A stretch of DNA of 64,000 nucleotides, taken from positions 62,001-126,000 of the forward strand of contig JABTUS010000005.1 of the NCBI GenBank assembly GCA_015075305.1, read 5' to 3'. Both the position numbers and the translations under genes were made by a program. This DNA is from Opitutaceae bacterium (GTDB taxonomy: Bacteria > Verrucomicrobiota > Verrucomicrobiia > Opitutales > Opitutaceae). Below the pieces are notes generated by a model that made no database searches, was not told the DNA's origin, and saw nothing but the letters and a program-made list of their open reading frames with translations. Position 1 is the stretch's first letter. Each line of letters opens with the position of its first letter. This document shows, in pieces, positions 34,808 to 44,823 of the stretch.

Positions 34808-37800
34808 TTGTTGCGTCATCCCGTGAATCTTCGCTCTCCCTGGGTCCGGATCCTTGCAATTGTGGTGGCGATCGTTGGCGCGTGGACGATCACGAAGCAC
34901 TGGAGTGAGGTTCGAACCAATCCCATTTCCCCGGCAACGTTGGGCGATCGAGATGCGGATCGCCACTCAGATGGGGCTGATCTGCGGAATGTGACAAGCT
35001 CGTCGAAGCCTGGAGTGCTGAATGCACCGACGCAGGCGATTGATTCGCCACGATCGGCCGTCGTCAGCAAACGCTTTCCGCACGGTCAGGTGCGCGACGA
35101 GCGACTGGAAAGCCTTGGACCAGGACGTGAACGTTGGAGTCAGTGGATCCAGACTGACGGGCCTTTCCCAAATGTGCGGGCGGATCTGGTCTATGAAACG
35201 AAGGGCGGTGTCGTTTCCCTGGTAGAGGAGACCTATTACCTTGCGGACAGTGTGATTGTTGAACGCCCTTCCGGGGTTTCGCTGGAGCAGTTTGCCCAGA
35301 GACTGAATGCCTTGGGGCTCAAACCGGCCGCCCAGTATGCATTCTCCCCGGCGGTTCGAGTCATGGTTCCGGAACCGCTGCATCTCGATTCGGTTCCGGA
35401 GGCTCTTCTCCGCGTTGCCACAGGGGAACCCGGCTGGAAGGCGCTTCCTGACCACGTCGCATTCTCCGATGCAAGACCCAGCGACTATGATCCGCGGATG
35501 CTCTGGGGACTCGAAAGGGTGGCAGCTCCATCGGCCTGGGAGGTAACGACCGGATCAAACAATGTGATAGTGGCGATCATTGATTCAGGGATTACTTTGA
35601 ATCATCCTGATCTGGCGGCGAACATCTGGCAGAACCCTGCTGAATCGGGAAATGGACTGGATGATGATGCCAACGGACTTGTCGACGATCTCCATGGATG
35701 GGATTTTGCCAACAACGACAACGACCCGACCGATCAGGACAGCCATGGCACTCACGTGGCGGGAATCATCGGTGCAGTTGGAAACAATGCGATCGGAGTC
35801 ACTGGCGTGGCGCAGAGGGTCAAGATCATCGGACTGAGGGCGGGAAACAACACGCTGTCGACTTCAGCGATCATCCAGGCGCTCGACTACCTGACCAACC
35901 TGAAGCTGAGGGGCGTGCCGATCGTGGTCGTCAACAATTCCTACACGTCGTCATTTCCAAACACGATGCAACGCGAGTCGATTGTCCGGGCTCGCGATGC
36001 AGACATACTGTTTGTGGCGGCGGCGGGGAACGATGGCCGGGACATAGACAACACGGGTCTGCTGTATCCGGTCGGCTTCGGACTCTCGAACATCATCGGT
36101 GTGGCGTCGACGAGCCTGAGCGACACCCTGTCCGACTTTTCAAACTGGGGGCTGAGCAGCGTGCATCTTGGCGCACCCGGCACCGGAATACTATCCACTG
36201 TCCTGAACAATCTTTACGGTGTGAAGGAAGGCACGTCGATGGCGGCACCCATGGTGGCCGGAGCGGCTGCGCTATTGCGGTCGGCTGAACCGTCTCTGGG
36301 TGCGACACAACTCAAGGCGCGGTTGATATCCTCTGCAAAGGCGCTGCCGGGCCTCGCAAATCGGGTTGTCAGTGGAGGACGGCTGGATCTGCAGGCGTTG
36401 ATCAACCCAGGTGTGAGCCTTCCGGTCATCACAGCGCCGCAGCCGACCGCCGAGTTGTATGCTGTTGAGTCGCCTTCGCAAAGCGTCATGCTTGCCGCCC
36501 GCGGAGCCGGCGTTCACAATGGGGAGGAACAGGGGGAGATTCCCGTGGTGTGGACCAAGGTGTCCGGTCCGGGAAATGTCGCGTTTTCAACGCTGACGAA
36601 CAACCGCGTCGCCGCGTTGTTTTCCCAGGCTGGTCTTTATCGGGTCGCAGCGACAGCCACCTCAGGGGGGATGGAGGCCAGACTTTACCGGAACATCCTC
36701 GTGGGAGCCTCGAGCAGCGTGAGTTCGACGCAACTGATGGCGCAATGGAGATTTGATGAAGCTTCGGGAGCTCCGCAGGACAGCTCCGGACAGGGTCGGC
36801 ATGGCACGATGCTGGATGGGCCAACCCGGGATTCCGGCCCAAATGGAGATAGTGCTCTACGTTTCAACGGGACCGTCTCCACCATGAAGTTTGCCGCTCC
36901 CGGACCGAATCAGGTGACTCTGGCGGGTTGGGTGAGGATGGACGGACGGGGCAATAGCATTTTCCCACGACTGATTCATTTTCCTGCCTATTATCTCTTT
37001 GCCGGAATGGACACTTCTCCGAATGCGGACCCCAACATTGGGACGGTCAAGTTTCTCGCAAACTGGTCCGGCACCGATGGCGTCTGGTATTCCCCCAGAA
37101 ACCTCGTCGCCGAGGGAGCTTGGTACCACATGGCTGCCACGTATGACGGAACCAAGGGTGCGCGGGAACTGCCGCGCCTTTACTTGAACGGAAAGGAACT
37201 GGATGTGGCCGCCCAAGCCGGAGCGGAAGGCGTGATCGATCTGGCAACCGGCGATGGCTTCCTTGGAAACAATGAAGAGAGAACCCGTGCATTGCAGGGA
37301 CGCCTTGCCGACGTCCGAATTTACGGACGGCAGTTGGGAGGCGAGGAAATTGCGGTTCTGGCAAAGGCAGGCACGGTGGAATCGCTCAGGAAATGGGAAA
37401 TCTACGTCAAGTCAGCTTCGGCGACACAGTCCGTGGTCGGCCTCCGCATGGCTGATGGACGCCTTCCCTCGTCCAGCCTCAGTGCCGTCTGGCAGCAGAT
37501 ATCCGGGCCTGGATCCCCAAGCATTGTCAGTTCAAATGGAACTGAGGCCACGCTCGAATTCACTCAGGCAGGTTCGCATGCGGTAACGGTTGATTTGTTT
37601 GAAAATGGAGCGATGGCGCATCGTGAAATCTCGATCATTCTGCCGGGCTCGGTGGCGAATCCCGTGGCGCCTGGATTTGCCCGGCCCCCGGCCAATCGGA
37701 TTGCGGCAGTCGGTGCGTCGATCACGCTCGATTCAGAGGCGACAGGAACTCCGCCACTATCCTTCCAGTGGTTTCATGATGGAGTGCCTGTCAATGGGCA

Positions 37801-39724
37801 GATTCTATCCCAGCTGACTTTGACATCCCTCAAGCTGGCCGACTCGGGAAACTACACTGTCCGGGTAACGAATGTCGCTGGCTCAGCAACCAGCGCGCCT
37901 TCCCAGGTTACGGTGCTTGCACCGCCGTCGATTGTCACGCATCCGGCAAACAAGCTGGTTGCCGCCGGCAGCACAGTCGAACTGTCGGTAGTTGCAAACG
38001 GAAGCCCGCCGTTGACCTTTCAATGGTTCAAGGATGGCGTACCCTTGGTTGGATCCACGGCATCGACGCTGGTTCTTGCGAACATAACGATCGCGCAGGA
38101 CGGCAAGTATACCGTGGCGGTGTCCAATGTCGTCGGGAGCGCAACAAGCAATGAGGCGGATGTGGAGGTGTTGCAGGCGCCGTCAATCGTTTCGCAGTCC
38201 ACGTCCCAGACCGTCCTCGCTGGCAGGACCATCACGCTTGATGTGCAGGTCACGGGTTCGGTGCCCTATTCCTTTGCCTGGTACAAGGACGGTGTGCTGC
38301 TGCCCAACGAGACGCAGCCGAGTCTCCGGTTTACAATCATCAGGATTGAGGACTCGGGAACCTACACTTTCAAGGTGAGCAATGCCGTTGGTTCGGCGAC
38401 GACGACGCCAATTGTCCTGCGTGTTGTCTCTGCGCCGGTCATCACGCGTCAGCCCGCCACTGTGGCCGTGCTCGCTGGTGGCCGGGCGACATTCACGGTC
38501 GAGGCAACCGGTACGCAGCCATTCACCTATCAATGGCAGAAGGACTATGGAAACATTCCTGGTGCGACGACATCGCAATGGGTGATTCCTGCCGTAGGGC
38601 AGCAGGATGTCGGCACTTATACCGTCGTGATCACAAACGAAGTTGGAAGCGTCAGAAGCCAGGAGGCCTATCTGGCAATCGTGCCGGCGCCGAGGGTTAC
38701 GCTCCAGCCTCAGAGCGTGACGGTGGCCCAGGGAAGTCCTGCGACACTCGAAGTCACCAGTCCGGATGAGCCGTCGACGCTTTCGTATCGCTGGTGGCGC
38801 AATGGCGAGCTCGTGACGGGCGCCAACTCCGCCAAACTGGATCTTCCGGCAGTGCAACCCGGCCAGGTGGGCATTTACCAGGTCGAATTGACGAATGGAG
38901 GTGGCTCGACCTTCAGCCTCCCCGCAATTGTCGCAATGACAATTTCCGCCAAGACGGCCGGTGCCGTATCCACGCGCCCTGAATGGCAGAACATCGTGCA
39001 TCCCAACGGCAACATCTATGATCAACATGTGATGAGTGGAGATGTCGGCTCGATAACGGCTGATGCAGGGCAGATATCACGAATTTCCTTTGTCGATCCC
39101 CAGGGAGACATCGTCCAGGTCGAGATGTCCGGGCAGGGGACACTCACTCTGGCGCTCGCCAATGCATCGGGACCTGCTGAAGCCGCCATGTACAACCAAC
39201 CCGGTGTCACTTACATGAAGGGCCAGGCAACGCTTGTTCTCGCGAATTCCAACGAGATGACCTACGTCGCGGCATTTTCAGTGGGATCCGCAACGAATCC
39301 CGCGGTCATCAAGCAAGGTGTGACCTATGAGGGTTGGGCGACGCTTCGCGCACTGGCCGTGCGTTCAGGGGACAATCGCATCGGTGGCATCCGATTTGGA
39401 AACGGCCGGTTCGAGTCTACGACGGGAGTCACCGGGCTCTGGGCGCCAGGGGTGGCGTCGCCGACGGTTTTCCTGAGTGACATCGCGGCCTTCTCGGCAG
39501 CGTTGCCGGTCCTTGCGGTTTCGAACACCACCGAAGTAGGCATCACTGGCGGCGGACTGTTTCAGCCGAACCAGAAGCCGGTTCTCGCTGAGGGAATCAG
39601 CGGGCTGCGGCTCCGTGCGGGCATGTCTTCGAGTGGTCAGATTGCAGGACCAAGCCTGCTTCTGGGCAGGATATTTCGCGATGGAGTCGATGTGACAAAC
39701 ACCATTGTCCTGCCCACCCAGTAG
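34808..39724 (+). CDS. Giant exported subtilisin-like (S8) protease with LamG and Ig-like repeats
   Basis: The protein has 1,638 residues. An in-frame TAA at 34802 forces the start to TTG 34808, TTG 34811 or GTG 34823; the last leads straight into a hydrophobic export segment. The S8 triad is complete: Asp about 259 (IIDSGITLNHPDL), His about 315 (DSHGTHVAGI), Ser about 477 (GTSMAAPMVAGAAAL). A LamG/concanavalin-like domain spans about 645-845 (AQWRFDEASGAP). Five Ig-like repeats of about 84 residues cover about 955-1375, each with QWFKDG-like and GTYTV.VSNxVGSA motifs. A 240-residue glycine-rich C-terminal domain is unassigned. Probably a cell-surface or secreted enzyme acting on polymers. 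Confidence 0.88.
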   Translation: MLRHPVNLRSPWVRILAIVVAIVGAWTITKHWSEVRTNPISPATLGDRDADRHSDGADLRNVTSSSKPGVLNAPTQAIDSPRSAVVSKRFPHGQVRDERLESLGPGRERWSQWIQTDGPFPNVRADLVYETKGGVVSLVEETYYLADSVIVERPSGVSLEQFAQRLNALGLKPAAQYAFSPAVRVMVPEPLHLDSVPEALLRVATGEPGWKALPDHVAFSDARPSDYDPRMLWGLERVAAPSAWEVTTGSNNVIVAIIDSGITLNHPDLAANIWQNPAESGNGLDDDANGLVDDLHGWDFANNDNDPTDQDSHGTHVAGIIGAVGNNAIGVTGVAQRVKIIGLRAGNNTLSTSAIIQALDYLTNLKLRGVPIVVVNNSYTSSFPNTMQRESIVRARDADILFVAAAGNDGRDIDNTGLLYPVGFGLSNIIGVASTSLSDTLSDFSNWGLSSVHLGAPGTGILSTVLNNLYGVKEGTSMAAPMVAGAAALLRSAEPSLGATQLKARLISSAKALPGLANRVVSGGRLDLQALINPGVSLPVITAPQPTAELYAVESPSQSVMLAARGAGVHNGEEQGEIPVVWTKVSGPGNVAFSTLTNNRVAALFSQAGLYRVAATATSGGMEARLYRNILVGASSSVSSTQLMAQWRFDEASGAPQDSSGQGRHGTMLDGPTRDSGPNGDSALRFNGTVSTMKFAAPGPNQVTLAGWVRMDGRGNSIFPRLIHFPAYYLFAGMDTSPNADPNIGTVKFLANWSGTDGVWYSPRNLVAEGAWYHMAATYDGTKGARELPRLYLNGKELDVAAQAGAEGVIDLATGDGFLGNNEERTRALQGRLADVRIYGRQLGGEEIAVLAKAGTVESLRKWEIYVKSASATQSVVGLRMADGRLPSSSLSAVWQQISGPGSPSIVSSNGTEATLEFTQAGSHAVTVDLFENGAMAHREISIILPGSVANPVAPGFARPPANRIAAVGASITLDSEATGTPPLSFQWFHDGVPVNGQILSQLTLTSLKLADSGNYTVRVTNVAGSATSAPSQVTVLAPPSIVTHPANKLVAAGSTVELSVVANGSPPLTFQWFKDGVPLVGSTASTLVLANITIAQDGKYTVAVSNVVGSATSNEADVEVLQAPSIVSQSTSQTVLAGRTITLDVQVTGSVPYSFAWYKDGVLLPNETQPSLRFTIIRIEDSGTYTFKVSNAVGSATTTPIVLRVVSAPVITRQPATVAVLAGGRATFTVEATGTQPFTYQWQKDYGNIPGATTSQWVIPAVGQQDVGTYTVVITNEVGSVRSQEAYLAIVPAPRVTLQPQSVTVAQGSPATLEVTSPDEPSTLSYRWWRNGELVTGANSAKLDLPAVQPGQVGIYQVELTNGGGSTFSLPAIVAMTISAKTAGAVSTRPEWQNIVHPNGNIYDQHVMSGDVGSITADAGQISRISFVDPQGDIVQVEMSGQGTLTLALANASGPAEAAMYNQPGVTYMKGQATLVLANSNEMTYVAAFSVGSATNPAVIKQGVTYEGWATLRALAVRSGDNRIGGIRFGNGRFESTTGVTGLWAPGVASPTVFLSDIAAFSAALPVLAVSNTTEVGITGGGLFQPNQKPVLAEGISGLRLRAGMSSSGQIAGPSLLLGRIFRDGVDVTNTIVLPTQ

Positions 39725-39784
39725 GTTGAATGCAGGCGAACGTGGTCCCCGCGCATCGGCGGCCACGGTTCCCCCGCCGAATTT

Positions 39785-41734
39785 TCAGAGAGTCGACGCC
39801 TCAACAGAGGCGGAGTCACGGTTTCGCCAGCGTGCGCGCACGCGCTGGAAAATGGCTTCGGGCGACAGACCATTCGCCTCGCGAAGGGCGGCGACCGTGC
39901 TGCCGTGATCGATGAAGCGATCCGGCCAGCCTATGCGCTCGACAGCAGTGGTGCATTCGGCTTCCTGGAGCACTTCAAGCACGGCGCTGCCGAAGCCGCC
40001 TGAAAGGACGTGGTCCTCCATGGTAACGAGCAGTGGTATGCAGGCGGCGTGGCTCAGGAGCAGGGTGCGGTCGAGCGGTTTCACGAAACGGGCGTTGACG
40101 ACACCCACACTCAATCCCTCATCGCGCGCGAGGCGATCCGCCAGTTCCAGGGCATCCTGGACTTGGTTGCCCAATGCCCAGATCATGATGTTCGAGCCTT
40201 CGCGAAGGAGTTCGGCATGCCCGACAGGCAGTGCGGCCGGGGTCTCCTTGATGCTCACACCGCAACCAGCGCCGCGGGGATAGCGGATGAAAGCCGGACC
40301 ATCCAGTGTGAGGCTGGTGTGGAGCATGTCGACGAGTTCGTCCTCGTCCCTGGGTTGCATGACCGTGACGTTCGGCACACACCGCAGGTAGGCGATATCG
40401 AACAGGCCGTGATGCGTCGGCCCGTCATTCGGTGAGAGCCCGGCCCTGTCCATGCAGAATACAACGGGAAGATTCTGCAGGGCGACATCGTGTATGATCT
40501 GGTCGTAGGCGCGTTGAAGAAAGGTCGAATAGATCGCGACTACCGGACGTATGCCGCGTGTGGAAAGTCCGGCCGCGAATGTGACCGCGTGTTCCTCGGC
40601 GATCCCCACGTCGAAGAACTGGCGCGGGCATTCCCTGGCAAGATGCGCAAGTCCCGTGCCGCTCGGCATCGCTCCGGTTATCCCCACAATCCGACGATCC
40701 GTCCTGGCCATTTGGACGAGAGCCTGTCCAAAGACATCCTGATAGTTGAGTGGGGCGTTGGGCGCTGACTTTCTGCTTTCTCCGGTGAGACGGTCGAAGG
40801 CGCCAAGGCCGTGGAACCGTTCCGGATGTGCGATCGCCGCATTCAATCCCTGGCCCTTCTTGGTGAGAACGTGGAGAATGACCGGACTTTCGAGCTGTTT
40901 TGCAAACTCAAGGTTCTTGATCAACTCGTCCAGGTTGTGTCCGTCAATCGGTCCCAGGTAGCGGAGACCGAATTTTTCAAAGAGCGATGACTCGACGAAG
41001 AAGTCCTTCGTTTCACGCTTCCATTTCATGTAGAGCCGGTTCATTTCCGCTCCGCGTGGAAGGGACGTGAAGAATTTCTCCAGATCCTGATGAATGCGGT
41101 TGTAGGTTGGGTTTGTTGAGAGTCGGTTCAGGTACCTTGAGATGGCGCCAACGTTCTTCGCTATCGACCATTCGTTGTCGTTGAGGATGACAATCAGCCG
41201 GCGTGTCGAGGAGACGACATTGTTGAGAGCCTCAAGAGTGACCCCGCAGGTGAAAGCGGCGTCGCCGCAGATTGCGACCACGTGTTCATTGGTCCCCCGG
41301 AGATCCCGGGCGCTGGCCATACCAAGCGCGGCGCTCAATGCCGTCCCCGCGTGCCCTGCACCGAACGCGTCGTGCGGGCTCTCGCTTCTGGTGAGAAAGC
41401 CGCTTGCGCCGCCCGAGTGACGCAATTTGCGGAAGAACTCACCGCCGCGCCCTGTCAGAAGCTTGTGGATGTACCCCTGGTGCGCGACATCGAATACGAA
41501 CGGATCGTTTGGCGAGTCGAAGACGCGGTGCAGAGCCAGCGTCAGCTCGACGACTCCGAGATTGGGACCGACATGCCCTCCGTTTTGCGCCGTCACGGAA
41601 ATGATTTCCTCCCTGATTTCCGCGGCAAGCTGGGAGAGCTGCGTCAGTGCGAGGCTCTTGACATCAGACGGGCCGTGGATGCCAGGAAGCAGGGGTGATG
41701 AAGATGCCGGAGAATCGGCGGGCGATGGATTCAT
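39785..41734 (-). CDS. dxs: 1-deoxy-D-xylulose-5-phosphate synthase
   Basis: The protein has 649 residues, normal for the family. It condenses pyruvate and glyceraldehyde 3-phosphate with thiamine diphosphate, the first step of the MEP isoprenoid pathway. The cofactor motif GDAAFTCGVTLEALNNV runs to ILNDNEWSI. HVGPNLGVVELTLALHRVFD at the N-terminus, TKKGQGLNAAI in the middle and DRAGLSPNDGPTHHGLFDI in the transketolase pyrimidine domain are typical. xseB lies 27 bases upstream on the same strand, a common pairing. Confidence 0.96.
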   Translation of the reverse strand: MNPSPADSPASSSPLLPGIHGPSDVKSLALTQLSQLAAEIREEIISVTAQNGGHVGPNLGVVELTLALHRVFDSPNDPFVFDVAHQGYIHKLLTGRGGEFFRKLRHSGGASGFLTRSESPHDAFGAGHAGTALSAALGMASARDLRGTNEHVVAICGDAAFTCGVTLEALNNVVSSTRRLIVILNDNEWSIAKNVGAISRYLNRLSTNPTYNRIHQDLEKFFTSLPRGAEMNRLYMKWKRETKDFFVESSLFEKFGLRYLGPIDGHNLDELIKNLEFAKQLESPVILHVLTKKGQGLNAAIAHPERFHGLGAFDRLTGESRKSAPNAPLNYQDVFGQALVQMARTDRRIVGITGAMPSGTGLAHLARECPRQFFDVGIAEEHAVTFAAGLSTRGIRPVVAIYSTFLQRAYDQIIHDVALQNLPVVFCMDRAGLSPNDGPTHHGLFDIAYLRCVPNVTVMQPRDEDELVDMLHTSLTLDGPAFIRYPRGAGCGVSIKETPAALPVGHAELLREGSNIMIWALGNQVQDALELADRLARDEGLSVGVVNARFVKPLDRTLLLSHAACIPLLVTMEDHVLSGGFGSAVLEVLQEAECTTAVERIGWPDRFIDHGSTVAALREANGLSPEAIFQRVRARWRNRDSASVEASTL

Positions 41735-41761
41735 CGACGGGAGAATTCAGCATGCATGCAC

Positions 41762-42025
41762 TTAAGCGTCATTTGGGGTGCCCGTGGATTCGTCCTCAAA
41801 TGGCACACAGGCCGACACTCCATCCCTTCGCTTTTTCAACAACTCGATCTTCAGCTCGGCATCCTTGAGGTGATCTTCGCAGGTTTTCAAAAGTCTGCTT
41901 CCCTCCTCAAAGCGCGAAAGAAGGTCCGCCAGCGGGACGTCGCCGCCCTCCATCGACTCGACGATTGATTCGAGCCGTGAGAGGGAGGCTTCAAAACTGA
42001 GTGGTGGTTCCGGTTGCGATTCCAC
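41762..42025 (-). CDS. xseB: Exodeoxyribonuclease VII small subunit
   Basis: From GTG 42025 the protein has 87 residues. The family pattern is clear: SFEASLSRLESIVESMEGGDVPLADLLSRFEEGSRLL, here cited by its start and end, then CEDHLKDAELKIELL, all coiled helix. It joins XseA to degrade single-stranded DNA. XseA is not in this window. The frame is open to a TTG at 42085, but the extra 20 residues are not conserved-looking. dxs follows at once. Confidence 0.88.
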   Translation of the reverse strand: MESQPEPPLSFEASLSRLESIVESMEGGDVPLADLLSRFEEGSRLLKTCEDHLKDAELKIELLKKRRDGVSACVPFEDESTGTPNDA

Positions 42026-42109
42026 AGTGAAGAATGCTAAATCTCGCTGGCTTGCTTTCAATCCCGCTTTGCTGCCTGTCAGCAACCATCTAAATCCAAT
42101 AGGCGTTGA

Positions 42110-42871
42110 CTAAAGGCGGACGGGTATTCCAGCCGCATGAAGGAAGCCCTTCACTTGCGGTATGGTGAATGTGCCGAAATGAAACAGGCTGGCGGCCAGC
42201 ACGGCGCTGGCTCCTCCTTTAGTCAGCGCCTCGGCAAAATGAGCCAGCTCGCCTGCTCCTCCGCTGGCAATGACGGGCACGGAAACAGCGTCGCTCACTG
42301 CGCGCGTGAGAGTGCAATCATAACCAGCCATGGTTCCATCGGCGTCCATGCTTGTCAGTAGAATTTCGCCTGCTCCGAGCTCGACAACCTGTTTGGCCCA
42401 TTGAACGGCGTTCAGGTCAGTCGAGTTTCTTCCTCCGTGGGTGTGGACGCGCCAGAAAGCGCCGTTGGGTTCCCGCCTGGCATCGATGGCTACAACGATG
42501 CACTGCGCGCCAAAGCGATCCGCAGCCTCTTGAACAAGCCTTGGGTTCTTTATAGCCGCCGTGTTGAGGGAAACCTTGTCCGCGCCGGCGCGGAGCATGG
42601 TTTCGATGTCGGCAACGTTGCGCAGCCCTCCACCGACAGTGAGTGGCATGAAGCACTGCTCGGCGGTTGCCGCGACCACATCGTGCATGATGCGCCTTTC
42701 ATCACTGGATGCGGTGATGTCAAGGAACACCAGTTCATCAGCACCCTGGGCGTCATAGGCACGGGCGGCCTGGACTGGATCACCGGCGTCGCGGAGTTCC
42801 TGGAACTTCACGCCCTTGACGACACGCCCGGCGGTGACATCCAGGCAGGGAATGACTCGCCGTCGCAGCAT
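42110..42871 (-). CDS. hisF: Imidazole glycerol phosphate synthase, cyclase subunit
   Basis: The protein has 253 residues from ATG 42871 ([20 protein letters not shown]), the expected start; a GTG ten codons upstream is in frame. It is a complete TIM barrel with the phosphate-binding segments LTVGGGLRN and [13 protein letters not shown], the [15 protein letters not shown] loop, and the catalytic Asp in PCLD. It forms the histidine precursor with HisH, which is not nearby. It stands alone among unrelated genes on the minus strand, 84 bases before the next upstream stop. Confidence 0.95.
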   Translation of the reverse strand: MLRRRVIPCLDVTAGRVVKGVKFQELRDAGDPVQAARAYDAQGADELVFLDITASSDERRIMHDVVAATAEQCFMPLTVGGGLRNVADIETMLRAGADKVSLNTAAIKNPRLVQEAADRFGAQCIVVAIDARREPNGAFWRVHTHGGRNSTDLNAVQWAKQVVELGAGEILLTSMDADGTMAGYDCTLTRAVSDAVSVPVIASGGAGELAHFAEALTKGGASAVLAASLFHFGTFTIPQVKGFLHAAGIPVRL

Positions 42872-42954
42872 TTCGGGAAAGGATTGGGAGGAGTCCGGCA
42901 CCGGCTGAATCCAGCGGGCGCGGGCAGGCGCGGCATGCGTGCCAGGATGACGGT

Positions 42955-44715
42955 CTATTGATCCGTGTGGGTGATGTCGGGCTCGAATTCGACCGCGAGT
43001 CGATAGACCTGCCCCGGACGCATGACCAAGGGGTGGTCACGGACGAGATACTGAAGGTAGTGAATCTTGCCGTAATTCGTGCGATACGTTGGGTCTGCCG
43101 AAACAACTTCCGTCTCCTGCCAGTGTGCCAGGAAATCATTCTTGCTCACGCCGCAGCGGCTGCCTTGAGGGCCGAGCGCCAGTGCTCCCGCGACATGATA
43201 TCGTGAGTGGGGCGCGGCAATCGCGAGCATGTAGCGAAACTTGTCGAGCGTGACCTGCTGCCTGACGGTGTAGGCGAATTCGCAGGATATCTTGCTGCCG
43301 GAAAAATTCCATTGCACCTTCACGCTTCCGAGTCCCTTGACAAGATTCTCCTTCGTGTCGATGAGGTCCGGCTGTTCGTAGCGAAAATAGAAGCTGTTGC
43401 GAAGACCCAGCCCCGTAACGCAGTTCTTGCCGTAAAACGCAGGAATTGTGACATGCTCTCCAAAAGTGAGCTCGGGCAGCATGATGGGTGCGTAGATGTT
43501 GTTCGGCCAGTCGAAGACACCCGGGCAGTGTGGGAAGGTGAGCGCATCGGCCACGGCCGTGCCGCCGCAGGAGATGATGGGAATCTGGAAATGCAGTCCG
43601 CTGCTGGCGTCGCGGTAGAGAAAAACGCCCTGTTCCTTGCGGTTCGACTTGTCGAATATGACAAACCGTCCGGCTGTTCTGGGCTGGTCGATTTTTTGCG
43701 GGGCCGCCGGAAGGCGGACCGTCTTCGCAAGGCGGGACCACTGGCAGAGGTAGCGCGCGGCATCGAAGTTGGCCATGCGCGTCGTGTGGTTGGAATAGGC
43801 GGTGCGTTCTGCGTCACGGAGGTCGAGGAAGCCGTTCTCCTGATCCAGATACGTCTGGTAGAAGAAGAAAAACAGGCGGCGCAGGAGATCCTGATAGCGT
43901 GGTTTCTGCTCGTCCGGAATCCATCCATCACGCAGCGCCTGAAGGATGAGTGTGATGCAGTGCATTTGTCCGTAGGCCCCTGCCGCTCCACCGAACGCCC
44001 AGCCCAAGCCGTCCGCGCGCACCAGATCAGGCATCATGCGGATGTATTTCTCAGCGTAGGTGCGCAGCGTGGGCAGCTTCCGGTCGCGCACGCCGCTGTT
44101 TGCATGCAATTGCAGCGCGGAGCGGATGAACACGAAGGTCATCACACCATAGAGATTGAAGTTGCCTCCGATTCCTTCGGTGGCGTCGTCAAAGAAACCG
44201 GTCGAACTCGTCTGGTTGATGCGGTCCACCAGGCGTTCGATCAATCGCGATGTCTCGTCCTTTTTCGACAGGCCAAAACTGAAACGCGCGACGGCCTTGG
44301 CAATGTTGAACGCCTGCCAGTGGTTGTCGTAGTCGCTGCGGTGGAGCAACTGCTTGTCCATGCGCTGCTGGGTTTCCTCCACCAGGCGTTCCCAGACCAC
44401 ATTTCGCTCCTTTGAGGGGCCAAAACAAAGCAGGCCGAGGGATGCGTAGGCCAGGCCGTTTTCGGCGGGCGGCTCCGTGAACATCTGGGCTGTAACGCAT
44501 CGGGCGGCAAGGTCGACGAGATCGAAACCCTTGAGAGAAGTCTCGCCAGTGGCGCGATAGTATTCGCCCAAGGCCAGGACCACATGGCCGGGCTCGTCAA
44601 GACGACGGTTCTCACCCAGGGCAGGAACAACGGTGCCGTCCGGCTGGATGGCGTCCAGATTTTGACCCAATATTGAACGGGCCATGTCTAGGCACTGCTC
44701 GGAAAAACTATGCAT
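42955..44715 (-). CDS. Unknown protein, probably alpha/alpha-toroid plus beta domain
   Basis: The protein has 586 residues from ATG 44715; an ATG at 44754 adds 13. No family was recognised with confidence. The N-terminal 370 residues are helical with repeated patterns seen in six-hairpin or heparinase-like toroids ([38 protein letters not shown]-type loops, [16 protein letters not shown]). The C-terminal 200 residues are strand-rich ([29 protein letters not shown]). This two-domain layout resembles polysaccharide lyases of the heparinase II/III type, but no catalytic residues can be named. No signal peptide is seen. Confidence 0.6.
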   Translation of the reverse strand: MHSFSEQCLDMARSILGQNLDAIQPDGTVVPALGENRRLDEPGHVVLALGEYYRATGETSLKGFDLVDLAARCVTAQMFTEPPAENGLAYASLGLLCFGPSKERNVVWERLVEETQQRMDKQLLHRSDYDNHWQAFNIAKAVARFSFGLSKKDETSRLIERLVDRINQTSSTGFFDDATEGIGGNFNLYGVMTFVFIRSALQLHANSGVRDRKLPTLRTYAEKYIRMMPDLVRADGLGWAFGGAAGAYGQMHCITLILQALRDGWIPDEQKPRYQDLLRRLFFFFYQTYLDQENGFLDLRDAERTAYSNHTTRMANFDAARYLCQWSRLAKTVRLPAAPQKIDQPRTAGRFVIFDKSNRKEQGVFLYRDASSGLHFQIPIISCGGTAVADALTFPHCPGVFDWPNNIYAPIMLPELTFGEHVTIPAFYGKNCVTGLGLRNSFYFRYEQPDLIDTKENLVKGLGSVKVQWNFSGSKISCEFAYTVRQQVTLDKFRYMLAIAAPHSRYHVAGALALGPQGSRCGVSKNDFLAHWQETEVVSADPTYRTNYGKIHYLQYLVRDHPLVMRPGQVYRLAVEFEPDITHTDQ

Positions 44716-44823
44716 GCGAATGGATTGGCTGGCTGGCTGCACCGGCCGGCGCATCGGGCACGCGGACGGAAATGAAATTTTTCAGAAAGGGCGCGTCTGG
44801 CGCAAGCGGGAATTCTGTAGCCA

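Noticed and set aside
37671-38940. DNA-level tandem repeat
   Set aside because: The five units are Ig-like protein repeats with diverged DNA, so they are explained by the coding sequence.
38183-39028. 281-codon open frame on the minus strand inside the S8 protease gene
   Set aside because: Arg/His-rich shadow of the Ig-like repeats with no protein-like pattern.
39725-39784. Intrinsic terminator between the protease and dxs
   Set aside because: A six-base stem (cggcgg/ccgccg) exists, but the loop is long and there is no U-run.
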